From Macrostomum hystrix (taxonomy: Eukaryota; Platyhelminthes; Macrostomidae), in assembly GCA_950097015.1 (NCBI GenBank), contig CATNEN010000032.1, positions 2,518,501 through 2,582,500 of the forward strand: a DNA stretch of 64,000 nt. The letters are read 5' to 3'. Within the stretch, counting starts at the first letter, position 1. Every line of letters starts with the position of its first letter. Below are positions 37,201 to 47,212 of the stretch, piece by piece. The notes under the pieces are model-generated. The model made no database searches. It was given only the letters and a program-made list of their open reading frames with translations, and had not been told where the DNA came from. A program made the position numbers and the translations under genes.

Positions 37201-40200
37201 ACCTGGGAATCCCATAGACTATCCCACACCTGAAGTGCCCATATTCTAGCCCACACCTGAAGTGCCCATATTCTAGCCCACACCTGAAGTAATCTTCCGC
37301 CTGAACCTCCGCTCCTGAAGGCTCAGAGCACTCACCGTGGCTCCACGGGCAGTCTGGTGGCTCCGGCGAAATCGCCCACCCCGGCCAGGTGGGCCACGTG
37401 ACCGGCCCAGGGACCGGCTGCGTTGATCACAACGCTGAAGTTGATGGCGCGCAGATTGTTGTCGGGACACTTCACCTGCGAATTAAGGTTATAGGAGCTT
37501 ATGTGGCTAAGCCTTAGCATACTCATTATCAAATTCTCCCAGATCCTCAATCTACATGAAATTCTCCCAGATCCTCAATCTACCTGGAATTCGACTAGAT
37601 CCTTAATCTGCCTGGAATTCTCCCAGATCCTCAATCTACCTGGAATTCGACCAGATCCTTAATCTACCTGGAATTCGACTAGATCCTTAATCTGCCTGGA
37701 ATTCTCCCAGATCCTCAATCTACCTGGAATTCGACCAGATCCTTAATCTGCCTGGAATTCTCCCAGATCCTCAATCTACCTGGAATTCTCCCAGATCCTC
37801 AATCTACATGGAATTCTTCCAGATCCTCAATCTACATGGAATTCTCCCAGATCCTCAATCTACATGGAATTCTCCCAGATCCTTAATCTACATGGAATTC
37901 GCCCAGATCCTCAATCTATTTTGAATTCGCCCAGATTGAGGATCTACCTGCACTGCTCACCAGGTCCTTACCAGCGCGGCCTTCAGTCGTTTCAGCTCCC
38001 AAAATGTACCATTTTTTTCAAAAGACTGCGTGCCAAACTCGAAGTCGAGAAGTTCTCCAGTCGCGAATCGGACATTTTGAGACACGGATTTGCGCTTGAG
38101 CGCCTGCAGAAACAAGTAGGGATCGAACCAGCCTTCGTTCTCCGAGCCTGCGATCGAGGATGGCGAGGCAACGTTTCAGGGAGTCAGAGTTTAGTGATTG
38201 CTGACCAATTAGAGAAGCCTCAGGTTTATTTTTACTGACCAATCATGGAAGCCTAATCTGATTAACTTCCTGACCAATCAAAGAAGACTAATCTGATTTC
38301 CTTCCTGACCAATCAGAGAAGCCTAATCTGATTTACTTCCTGACCAATCAGAGAATCGCCGGAAAAATATGAAAAAACTCACCGAATGCGCCTAAAGCAA
38401 TGTCGGACACATTCAACCAGGGCCAAGTTTCTTTAATCTTCTCCGGTGAAAGAAGGTCAACTTTTGCGCCAAGTTTCCTAGAAAAAAGGAATGAAGAAAA
38501 GTATTTTATTATTAAACGATTTAATATCAATTCAGAAATTGATACACTTAACAATATTCACCTCTGAACAACATTGTTAGCGCGCAATGTTTCCGCATTG
38601 GCTTCGTCAGCCAGTACCAGGTAACCATGAGGGGCGTAGCAGATGTCAGGTGGGTCCAGGTCTGTGGTAAAAAACATTATATAAGACTAATATAACAATA
38701 GTAATTACACCTGCACCAATAGAGAATAGAGAACACAAACTGAATGATTCATGAGAACACAAACTGAATGATTCATGAGAACACAAACTGAATGATTCAT
38801 GAGAACACAAACTGAATGATTCATGAGAACACAAACTGAAGGATTCATGAGAACACACAAACTGAATGATTCATGAGAACACAAACTGAATGATTCATGA
38901 GAACACAAACTGAAGGATTCATGAGAACACAAACTGAATGATTCATGAGAACACGAACTGAAGGATTCATGAGAACACGAACTGAAGGATTCATGAGAAC
39001 ACAAACTGAATGATTCATGAGAACACAAACTGAAGGATTCATGAGAACACAAACTGAATGATTCATGAGAACACAAACTGAAGGATTCATGAGAACACAA
39101 ACTGAATGATTCATGAGAACACAAACTGAATGATTCATGAGAACACAAACTGAATGATTCATGAGAACACAAACTGAATGATTCATGAGAACACAAACTG
39201 AAGGATTCATGAGAACACACAAACTGAATGATTCATGAGAACACAAACTGAATGATTCATGAGAACACAAACTGAAGGATTCATGAGAACACAAACTGAA
39301 TGATTCATGAGAACACAAACTGAAGGATTCATGAGAACACAAACTGAAGGATTCATGAGAACACAAACTGAATGATTCATGAGAACACAAACTGAAGGAT
39401 TCATGAGAACACAAACTGAAGGATTCATGAGAACACACAAACTGAATGATTCATGAGAACACAAACTGAAGGATTCATGAGAACACAAACTGAATGATTC
39501 ATGAGAACACAAACTGAAGGATTCATGAGAACACAAACTGAATGATTCATGAGAACACAAACTGAAGGATTCATGAGAACACACAAACTGAAGGATTCAT
39601 GAGAACACAAACTGAATGATTCATGAGAACACAAACTGAATGATTCATGAGAACACAAACTGAATGATTCATGAGAACACACAAACTGAAGGATTCATGA
39701 GAACACAAACTGAATGATTCATGAGAACACACAAACTGAAGGATTCATGAGAACACAAACTGAAGGATTCATGAGAACACAAACTGAAGGATTCATGAGA
39801 ACACAAACTGAATGATTCATGAGAACAAATAATGAAGGATTCATGAGAACAAAAACTAAATGATTCATGAGAACACAAACTGAATAATTCATGAGAACAC
39901 ACAAACTGAAGGATTCATGAGAACACAAACTGAATGATTCATGAGAACACACAAACTGAAGGATTCATGAGAACACAAACTGAAGGATTCATGAGAACAC
40001 AAACTGAAGGATTCATGAGAACACAAACTGAATGATTCATGAGAACACAAACTGAATGATTCATGAGAACACACAAACTGAAGGATTCATGAGAACACAA
40101 ACTGAAGGATTCATGAGAACACAAACTGAATGATTCATGAGAACACAAACTGAAGGATTCATGAGAACACAAACTGAATGATTCATGAGAACACAAACTG

Positions 40201-43200
40201 AAGGATTCATGAGAACACAAACTGAAGGATTCATGAGAACACAAACTGAATGATTCATGAGAACACAAACTGAAGGATTCATGAGAACACAAACTGAAGG
40301 ATTCATGAGAACACACAAACTGAATGATTCATGAGAACACAAACTGAAGGATTCATGAGAACACAAACTGAATGATTCATGAGAACACAAACTGAAGGAT
40401 TCATGAGAACACAAACTGAATGATTCATGAGAACACAAACTGAAGGATTCATGAGAACACACAAACTGAAGGATTCATGAGAACACAAACTGAATGATTC
40501 ATGAGAACACAAACTGAATGATTCATGAGAACACAAACTGAATGATTCATGAGAACACACAAACTGAAGGATTCATGAGAACACAAACTGAATGATTCAT
40601 GAGAACACACAAACTGAAGGATTCATGAGAACACAAACTGAAGGATTCATGAGAACACAAACTGAAGGATTCATGAGAACACAAACTGAATGATTCATGA
40701 GAACAAATAATGAAGGATTCATGAGAACAAAAACTAAATGATTCATGAGAACACAAACTGAATAATTCATGAGAACACACAAACTGAAGGATTCATGAGA
40801 ACACAAACTGAATGATTCATGAGAACACACAAACTGAAGGATTCATGAGAACACAAACTGAAGGATTCATGAGAACACAAACTGAAGGATTCATGAGAAC
40901 ACAAACTGAATGATTCATGAGAACAAATAATGAAGGATTCATGAGAACAAAAACTAAATGATTCATGAGAACACAAACTGAATAATTCATGAGAACACAA
41001 ACTGAATGATTCATGAGAACACAAACTAAGGATTCATGAGAACACAAACCGAAGGATACATGAGAACACAAACTGAATGATTCATGAGAACACAAACTAA
41101 GGATTCATGAGAACACAAACTGAAGGATTCATGAGAACACAAACTGAAGGATTCATGAGAACACACAAACTGAATGATTCATGAGAACACAAACTGAAGG
41201 ATTCATGAGAACACAAACTGAATGATTCATGAGAACACAAACTGAAGGATTCATGAGAACACAAACTGAATGATTCATGAGAACACAAACTGAAGGATTC
41301 ATGAGAACACACAAACTGAAGGATTCATGAGAACACAAACTGAATGATTCATGAGAACACAAACTGAATGATTCATGAGAACACAAACTGAATGATTCAT
41401 GAGAACACACAAACTGAAGGATTCATGAGAACACAAACTGAATGATTCATGAGAACACACAAACTGAAGGATTCATGAGAACACAAACTGAAGGATTCAT
41501 GAGAACACAAACTGAAGGATTCATGAGAACACAAACTGAATGATTCATGAGAACAAATAATGAAGGATTCATGAGAACAAAAACTAAATGATTCATGAGA
41601 ACACAAACTGAATAATTCATGAGAACACACAAACTGAAGGATTCATGAGAACACAAACTGAATGATTCATGAGAACACACAAACTGAAGGATTCATGAGA
41701 ACACAAACTGAAGGATTCATGAGAACACAAACTGAAGGATTCATGAGAACACAAACTGAATGATTCATGAGAACAAATAATGAAGGATTCATGAGAACAA
41801 AAACTAAATGATTCATGAGAACACAAACTGAATAATTCATGAGAACACAAACTGAATGATTCATGAGAACACAAACTAAGGATTCATGAGAACACAAACC
41901 GAAGGATACATGAGAACACAAACTGAATGATTCATGAGAACACAAACTAAGGATTCATGAGAACAAAAACTGAAGGATACATGAGAACACAAACTAAGGA
42001 TTCATGAGAACACAAACTAAGGATTCATGAGAACACAAACTAAGGATTCATGAGAACACAAACTAAGGATACATGAGAACACAAACTAAGGATTCATGAG
42101 AACACAAACTAAGGATTCATGAGAACACAAACTGAAGGATACATGAAGACACAAATCGCATTAGAACCCACCGAAGACTGCCAGGTTCTCTTTGATGTTC
42201 CGCAGGAAGTGAGCCCCGAATAGGGACATTTGAATATTCTCGGGCTCAGAGAACTGCTGTCGAATGCCTCCGCAGGACAGCGGGCTGGATGCCCGGGTGT
42301 AGGCTGGGTCCCGCTCCAGCACCACCACCTTGCTAGTGATCTGGCGGCTCAGCCAGTAGGCGACGCTGCAGCCGATGGCGCCGCCGCCGATGACAAGAGC
42401 GTCGCACTCGTCCGGAAAGTCGTCGTCGGTGTCTTTGAAGATTGCGGAATTATAAATTCTGATTATAATCCCGTAATCGTTTTCATATACAAGTTGTATT
42501 GCACCGCCTAACACAGTCCCTCTGAGCTCGATTCCGCGGCGAGACCACACTAATTTGGGGCGTAGTGGTTAGTGAGACTGTACACGGCCTGACGATAAAA
42601 AAGTCTTGGCAGTTGTACAGACGTGTGTGTAAGCGTGCCTGCAGAAGATATCTGTGTGCGTGCGTGTTTAGCAGTCAGCGGAATGGGCCTAATTGCCCCC
42701 TTACTGTGTCACTGACACCAAATTATGTGTTCTCCAGAAAATATTATTAATGTATTTTTGTATGCTCAGGCTGGATCCCTCAGACTGCTCATTTGCTCAG
42801 GCTAGATCCCTCAGACTGCTCATTTGCTCAGGCTAGATCCCTCAGACTGCTCATTTGCTCAGGCTGGATCCCTTAGACTGCTCATTTGCTCAGGCTAGAT
42901 CCCTCAGACTGCTCATTTGCTCAGGCTAGATCCCTCAGACTGCTCATTTGCTCAGGCTGGATCCCTCAGACTGCTCATTTGCTCAGGCTAGATCCCTCAG
43001 ACTGCTCATTTGCTCAGGCTAGATCCCTCAGACTGCTCATTTGCTCAGGCTAGATCCCTCAGACTGCTCATTTGCTCAGGCTAGATCCCTCAGACTGCTC
43101 ATTTGCTCAGGCTAGATCCCTCAGACTGCTCATTTGCTCAGGCTAGATCCCTCAGACTGCTCATTTGCTCAGGCTAGATCCCTCAGACTGCTCATTTGCT

Positions 43201-43687
43201 CAGGCTAGATCCCTCAGACTGCTCATTTGCTCAGGCTAGATCCCTCAGACTGCTCATTTGCTCAGTCTAGATCCCTCAGACTGCTCATTTGCTCAGGCTA
43301 GATCCCTCAGACTGCTCATTTGCTCAGGCTAGATCCCTCAGACTGCTCATTTGCTCATGCTGGATCCCTCAGACTGCTCATTTGCTCAGGCTGGATCCCT
43401 CAGACTGCTCATTTGCTCAGGCTAGATCCCTCAGACTGCTCATTTGCTCAGACGTGATCCCAAAAAATTATCATGTAGTTAGTAGCTCATCCTTTAAACC
43501 AGTCGTTTGCAAACGCACCAACAGCATACGTGGGCTTGCCCTCGACTTTTACGCCCTTCCAGGACGGCTTCTCTACTCGCTCCAGGCCCTGGGTCCGCTT
43601 CGGATCGCCGACAAATCTAGCTCCGGTGCGCGTGCAGAGGTGCCGCACTTGGCAGCCCCATTGGCGAAGGATGCGACCGGCTAGCTG
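31269..43687 (-). CDS. FOXRED1: FOXRED1-like mitochondrial FAD-dependent oxidoreductase
   Basis: Coding exons on the minus strand: 43687-43519 (tentative), 42432-42172, 38661-38562, 38477-38383, 38147-37972, 37475-37336, 36909-36771 (or the alternative 33632-33416), and 31631-31269 with stop. All junctions are GT-AG and in phase. With the 36909-36771 exon the product is about 481 aa, close to human FOXRED1 (486). Landmarks: Arg-rich mitochondrial-type presequence in exon 1; dinucleotide-binding GGGAIG (about residues 73-78) followed by VVVLERD; CGGIRQQFSEPENIQ; ENEGWFDPY; VVINAAGPWAG; LPVEPR; and a C-terminal AWAGFYDYNTFDQN plus FCNGSSGHGIQHA that closes the FAD site. In animals FOXRED1 is an assembly factor for respiratory complex I in the mitochondrial matrix. 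No ATG opens exon 1; reading begins right at a splice acceptor. Introns contain eight minisatellites and two SINEs. Exons 2-8 are secure; exon 1 is moderately supported by phase and presequence only. Confidence 0.92.
31635..32312. repeat. 34 bp minisatellite abutting the last FOXRED1-like splice acceptor
   Basis: About 20 copies of a unit with GGTGAGATTAGATGAGGA and GGAGGTGGGTGGGAA, beginning 3 bp from the acceptor CAG at 31634-31632. On the transcribed (minus) strand it is pyrimidine-rich, and most copies carry CTAAT, which resembles an animal branch site. There is no CT dinucleotide on the plus strand across the array, hence no AG on the transcript strand. Confidence 0.93.
32945..33238 (+). 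mobile_element. tRNA-derived SINE, near full length, in FOXRED1-like last intron
   Basis: Starts with a tRNA-like head: GGTGGCAGAGCGATTAACG resembles a polymerase III box A and GTCCCTAAGTTCCAGACGC a degraded box B. The body (GAGAGAAGGCTTGGGGGCTT, AGGGCAGATGTACACAGC, TGTGTGAGCGTGTGCCTG) matches the other three copies in the window. It ends with an ATTATTATTAAAAAA tail. Inserted antisense to the host gene. Confidence 0.8.
33416..33632 (-). CDS. FOXRED1: Alternative FOXRED1-like exon (duplicate of the 36909-36771 exon)
   Basis: 217 bp open segment flanked by AG acceptor (TTGTAG) and a weak GT donor (GTACAA). It starts with one codon-completing base and ends in phase 0, exactly like the 36909-36771 exon. 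Both encode the same part of the enzyme: VFVVSLPP...PFIHEIGTGLHLRRDGFQG here against VYHLHCPADLYPTPLL...GAYLRSEGPGG there. Either one can join LPVEPR upstream to EEPECNG downstream. This copy is longer (72 against 46 codons), with an Ala/Lys insert and a Pro/Gln-rich end. Interpreted as one of two mutually exclusive exons; a decaying exon copy is the alternative. Confidence 0.6.
33690..35205. repeat. 48 bp minisatellite, ~31 copies
   Basis: Unit contains GGATCTAGATCCCAGATTCT and GGGAATACTGTATAGGGATT; a second variant (AAATGCTGTATAGGAATTTA) takes over to the right. As 48 is a multiple of three, the plus strand stays open for 380 codons as 16-residue repeats antisense to the FOXRED1-like gene; I regard this as an artefact. 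Located between the alternative exon and the 36909-36771 exon. Confidence 0.96.
36285..36680. repeat. 24 bp minisatellite, ~16 copies, intronic
   Basis: Unit CAGCTAATCACTGGATTATC plus CCCT or ACCT, degenerating towards both ends. Lies in the FOXRED1-like intron about 90 bp from the 36909-36771 exon's donor. Confidence 0.93.
36965..37290. repeat. 27 bp minisatellite, ~12 copies, intronic
   Basis: Unit CATAGTCTATCCCACACCTG plus GGAATCC. It fills most of the 426 bp intron between the 37475-37336 and 36909-36771 FOXRED1-like exons. Confidence 0.95.
37530..37945. repeat. 28 bp minisatellite, ~15 copies, intronic
   Basis: Unit CAGATCCTCAATCTACCTGG plus AATTCTCC (variant AATTCGAC). It fills nearly the whole 496 bp intron between the 38147-37972 and 37475-37336 exons, starting about 25 bp from the donor. 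Confidence 0.95.
38215..38355. repeat. 35 bp minisatellite, ~4 copies, intronic
   Basis: Unit CTGACCAATCAGAGAAGCCT plus AATCTGATTTACTTC in the 235 bp intron between the 38477-38383 and 38147-37972 exons. Each unit contains a CCAAT-like CCAATCA. Confidence 0.88.
38708..42155. repeat. 24/26 bp minisatellite, ~140 copies, filling a FOXRED1-like intron
   Basis: About 3.4 kb of GAACACAAACTGAATGATTC plus ATGA, with a 26 bp variant (ACACACAAAC) and a GAAGGATTC variant. It occupies almost the whole 3.5 kb intron between the 42432-42172 and 38661-38562 exons. Long blocks recur: identical minus-strand open frames appear at 39425, 40303 and 41153 (steps of 878 and 850 bp), and rare variants such as GAACAAATAATGAAGG reappear at the same offsets. 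Copies turn degenerate near 41.9-42.15 kb, beside the upstream exon. Confidence 0.98.
42490..42745 (+). mobile_element. tRNA-derived SINE copy in FOXRED1-like intron 1
   Basis: Contains a box B-like GAGCTCGATTCCGCGG, then GAGACCACACTAATTTGGGG matching GAGACCACATTTATTTGGGG of the 48 kb copy. The body (GCCTGACGATAAAAAAGTC, GTGTGTGTAAGCGTGCCTG, AGCAGTCAGC, GTGTCACTGACACC) matches too. An internal deletion between head and body is apparent. It begins roughly 60 bp upstream of the 42432-42172 exon in transcript order. Confidence 0.72.
42762..43452. repeat. 31 bp minisatellite, ~22 copies, intronic
   Basis: Nearly perfect copies of GCTCAGGCTAGATCCCTCAG plus ACTGCTCATTT in intron 1 of the FOXRED1-like gene. 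Shares the TAGATCCC core with other arrays in the window. Confidence 0.97.
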
Positions 43688-43822
43688 CTGCAATCGTTTT
43701 TATTAGTTATATAAGTGCCAAATAAAAGGTTGTTTTAATTTGAACATATAATCACGATTCTCACTGAAGTTACAGCCAATCAGATGGCGCAGTGAGGTTG
43801 TAATGAAAAATACGAGGTTACG

Positions 43823-44160
43823 AGGGTTAGAAAGGAATGGATTGAGGGCCTCTGGATGAGTGAGGAGTGCCGGTGAGTGAGGTGGGCTTTGAGGGTTAGA
43901 AAGGAATGGATTGAGGGCCTCTGGATGAGTGAGGAGTGCCGGTGAGTGAGGTGGGCTTCGAGGGTTAGAAAGGAATGGATTGAGGGCCTCTGGATGAGTG
44001 AGGAGTGTCAGGGAGTGAGGTGGGCTTCGAGGGTTAGAAAGGAATGGATTGAGGGCCTCTGGATGAGTGAGGAGTGTCAGGGAGTGAGGTGGGCTTCGAG
44101 GGTTAGAAAGGAATGGATTGAGGGCCTCTGGATCAGGAGTGTCAGGGAGTGTGTCTACGA
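43823..44160. repeat. 69 bp minisatellite, ~5 copies, upstream of FOXRED1-like exon 1
   Basis: Unit begins GAGGGTTAGAAAGGAATGGA and includes GGGCCTCTGGATGAGTGAGG. The period is a multiple of three, so a minus-strand frame (43703-44239) stays open with 23-residue Pro-rich repeats; it has no ATG start (it opens at GTG just after a TAA). Confidence 0.94.
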
Positions 44161-44641
44161 GGGTTATTGGAATTGATTGAAGCCCATTGAGGAATACAAA
44201 AGCGAAGCAAAGAAATAATATTATAGAATTTCTGTTCACTTAGATTTTTCAGTTAAAATTCGGCAACAAATGTCTCGTTAAGCCACTTTGTGCGCTACAA
44301 CACGTTTTTTATTGCGTCAAGTCACCGCAATATGCTATGGCAAGTGATTATTCATGCAGAGCTTAAAAAGCAAAACAGGCGTTAATAGGAAACAAAAACA
44401 AAAGAGGCAATAAGGAGAGCTATTTGAAAAAATGAAGCTCTTCATAAATAAAGAGCATTGAAAGTGTGGTACCAAAACTGAAAATAAATAACATTTTTCA
44501 TGCTGTGTACGAACTAAGCAAACACAATAAACTAGGGAAGATATTATATATCGAGACAAATATCTGTGTCCTCGATTGGTCGAAAGGATTTTAAAATAAC
44601 AAAGCGTGACTTGGACATGGTGGAATTAGCCTAATTAGGGC
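44161..44641. other. Unique spacer, no gene recognised
   Basis: AT-rich sequence between two arrays, upstream of the FOXRED1-like gene; no supported feature. Confidence 0.5.
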
Positions 44642-45572
44642 AACTGATAGCCAAGGACATAACTGACCCAGACTAATGAGCACACCTGCTCACCGAGGAC
44701 ATAACTGACCCAGACTAATGGGCACACCTGCTCACCGAGGACATAACTGACCCAGACTAATGAGCACACCCGCTCACCGAGGACATAACTGACCCAGACT
44801 AATGAGCACACCTGCTCACCGAGGACATAACTGACCCAGACTAATGAGCACACGTGCTCAACGAGGACATAACTGACCCAGACTAATGAGCACACCTGCT
44901 AACCGAGGACATAACTGATCCAGACTAATGAGCACACCTGCTCACCGAGGACATAACTGACCCAGACTAATGAGCACACCTGCTCACCGAGGACATAACT
45001 GATCCAGACTAATGAGCACACCTGCTCACCGAGGACATAACTGACCCAGACTAATAAGCACACCTGCTCACCGAGGACATAACTGATCCAGACTAATGAG
45101 CACACCTGCTCACCGAGGACATAACTGATCCAGACTAATGAGCACACCTGCTCACCGAGGACATAACTGACCCAGACTAATGAGCACACCTGCTCACCGA
45201 GGACATAACTGATCCAGACTAATGAGCACACCTGCTCACCGAGGACATAACTGATCCAGACTAATGAGCACACCTGCTCAACGAGGACATAACTGACCCA
45301 GACTAATGAGCACACCTGCTCACCGAGGACATAACTGATCCAGACTAATGAGCACACCTGCTCACCGAGGACATAACTGATCCAGACTAATAAGCACACC
45401 TGCTCACCGAGGACATAACTGACCCAGACTAATGAGCACACCTGCTCACCGAGGACATAACTGATCCAGACTAATGAGCACACCTGCTCACCGAGGACAT
45501 AACTGATCCAGACTAATGAGCACACCTGCTCACCGAGGACATAACTGATCCAGACTAATGAGCACACCTGTT
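44642..45572. repeat. 42 bp minisatellite, ~22 copies
   Basis: Unit contains GCTCACCGAGGACATAACTG then ACCCAGACTAATGAGCACAC (ATCCAGACT variant). Very uniform. The minus strand stays open as 14-residue repeats because 42 is divisible by three; not coding. Confidence 0.97.
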
Positions 45573-46267
45573 TAGTAAGTCAAGATAATACTAAACGAAC
45601 ACTGGTCAGATGTCTTCAACGAGAACAAATATTAAAAAAACGGTCCTGCAAACAAGCAAACATACAATATCTTAAAAGCGTCAATAATTTCGAATTAATG
45701 CCCTTAACAGTTTTATAAATAGTAAATGAAAAATAAATAAATTGAGAAAACTAGCGAATCAAAGGTTCTATAAAAGTACATCCTAAGATTTTATTGCACT
45801 TGCAAATTGCCAATAAACAAACAAAAATAACATAACAGTGCAAATAATTCATGCAAATTTTTTTATGCCGACAGGATCAATTATTGGTCGGTTAGTTTTG
45901 CGAAATATTTTGTGATAATTAACTCGTCGACGAAGCAATAAGAGACAGTTACCCTTGAATTCTATAGCGTTAACAGCTAAACCAAAACAAAACAAAAACT
46001 AGCTAAACCAATGAAAAAGTGTACGTTAATAACCGGATAATAGACTAGCAGTTACTAAATAACAAGCATGTTTCAAGCATTGCAGACACACAACGAAACA
46101 TAAATAAAAGTAGATATTAAAATAGCAAATGTAATAAAATGTTGCTAAGTCGATAAAAAATTGACTAAAACAAGCAATGACAACTATAATTTAGGATTTT
46201 TAATTAATTAAGCCTTATTAGGAGTCAGCTTTGAAACCAATTAGCCGCTTCCCTGCAATGCAGACTA
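45573..46267. other. AT-rich sequence downstream of profilin
   Basis: No gene recognised. A minus-strand AATAAA at about 45790-45795 could be a distal polyadenylation signal for profilin, roughly 1 kb past its stop, but this is weak. Confidence 0.4.
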
Positions 46268-46615
46268 CCCACAGAATCGGCGATCCACAGAGGGTTCCGA
46301 GCCGTTAAAATTAATGGGAAAATCGGCGATCCACAGAGGGTTCCGAGCCCTTAAAATTAATGGGAAAATCGGCGATCCACAGAGGGTTCCGAGCCGTTAA
46401 AATTAATGGGAAAATCGGCGATCCACAGAGGGTTCCGAGCCGTTAAAATTAATGGGAAAATCGGCGATCCACAGAGGGTTCCGAGCCCTTAAAATTAATG
46501 GGAAAATCGGCGATCCACAGAGGGTTCCGAGCCCTTAAAGAAAAATGGGGAAAATCGGCGATCCACAGAGGGTTCCGAGCCGTTAAAGAAAAATGGGGAA
46601 AATCTGAGATCCAGA
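46268..46615. repeat. 46 bp minisatellite, ~7 copies
   Basis: Unit AATCGGCGATCCACAGAGGG plus TTCCGAGCCGTTAAAATTAA plus TGGGAA. The last two copies change the AATTAA segment to GAAAAATGGGG. Lies about 200 bp beyond the profilin stop codon, so it may be in the 3' UTR. Confidence 0.95.
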
Positions 46616-46810
46616 GAAATTATCGGCGAATCCACTGAACTACCCAAAGGTAAACGGAGGTATTAAGTTGTCTCCTATATTAACTAATCGTAGAGACGTC
46701 TCGCGTTTTCGATTTAGTTCTAGCAGCGGTAAGTGCAGTTATCAAAACAAAAAATACTTTTCTTGAAGCCGCAAACAGGTAACTGATCAATCAATCAATC
46801 ATTCAGTCAA

Positions 46811-47212
46811 TCAGTAGCCGGAATTGGTCAGGGCCTCTTTGATCTTGGCGGCGGCGAAGTTGACGCGCTGACAGCCGGCCATGGAGGCCTGCTCGCCTTC
46901 GTCGGCCAGGTAGGCACCGACAATCACGGCCTGGCCGGTCCGCATCGCCGACAGGCTGGAGGCGCCGCAGCGGGCGTCGACTTCGCCGTCCTGCAGTCGC
47001 AGGGTCATGAAGCGCCGGCCCTGGAAGGTGAAGGCTGAGAACTCGCCGGCGCTGCCGCGGCCAGTACCGGCCACCAGGGCCTGCACCTCGGCGGCGCTAG
47101 GGCTGCAGTTGGCCGACTGGGCCCAGGTTGAACCGTCCAGGCCGAAGATGGCGGCAATGTTGACGCCCGGATACTGCATCATGTTGTCAACCCAAGGCTG
47201 CCAGGAGGACAT
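46811..47212 (-). CDS. Profilin
   Basis: A single open exon encodes 133 aa, the usual length for animal profilins. It starts MSSWQPWVDNMM, the conserved N-terminal helix whose Trp and Tyr residues contact poly-proline ligands, then has AAIFGLDGSTWAQS, the central RFMTLRLQDGEVDARCG sheet region, and the closing TGQAVIVGAYLADEG and C-terminal helix ending SGY. Profilin binds actin monomers in the cytoplasm and feeds them to formins and Ena/VASP. The ATG at 47212 was chosen because it matches the family N-terminus; the reading frame extends 11 codons further upstream without an ATG. Directly before it (2 bp) the sequence CTACCAG could be a cis or trans splice acceptor. No intron is needed inside the coding region. 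Confidence 0.9.
   Translation of the reverse strand: MSSWQPWVDNMMQYPGVNIAAIFGLDGSTWAQSANCSPSAAEVQALVAGTGRGSAGEFSAFTFQGRRFMTLRLQDGEVDARCGASSLSAMRTGQAVIVGAYLADEGEQASMAGCQRVNFAAAKIKEALTNSGY

Noticed and set aside
38646-41945. Many overlapping minus-strand frames rich in Ser-His-Glu-Ser-Phe, resembling a repetitive secreted protein
   Set aside because: They are translations of the 24/26 bp intronic array; two frames are equally open and the 26 bp variants shift frame repeatedly.
44635-45567. Minus-strand frames with 14-residue Cys-Ser-Leu-Val-Trp repeats
   Set aside because: A product of the 42 bp array; very uniform DNA rather than protein-level constraint, no start context.
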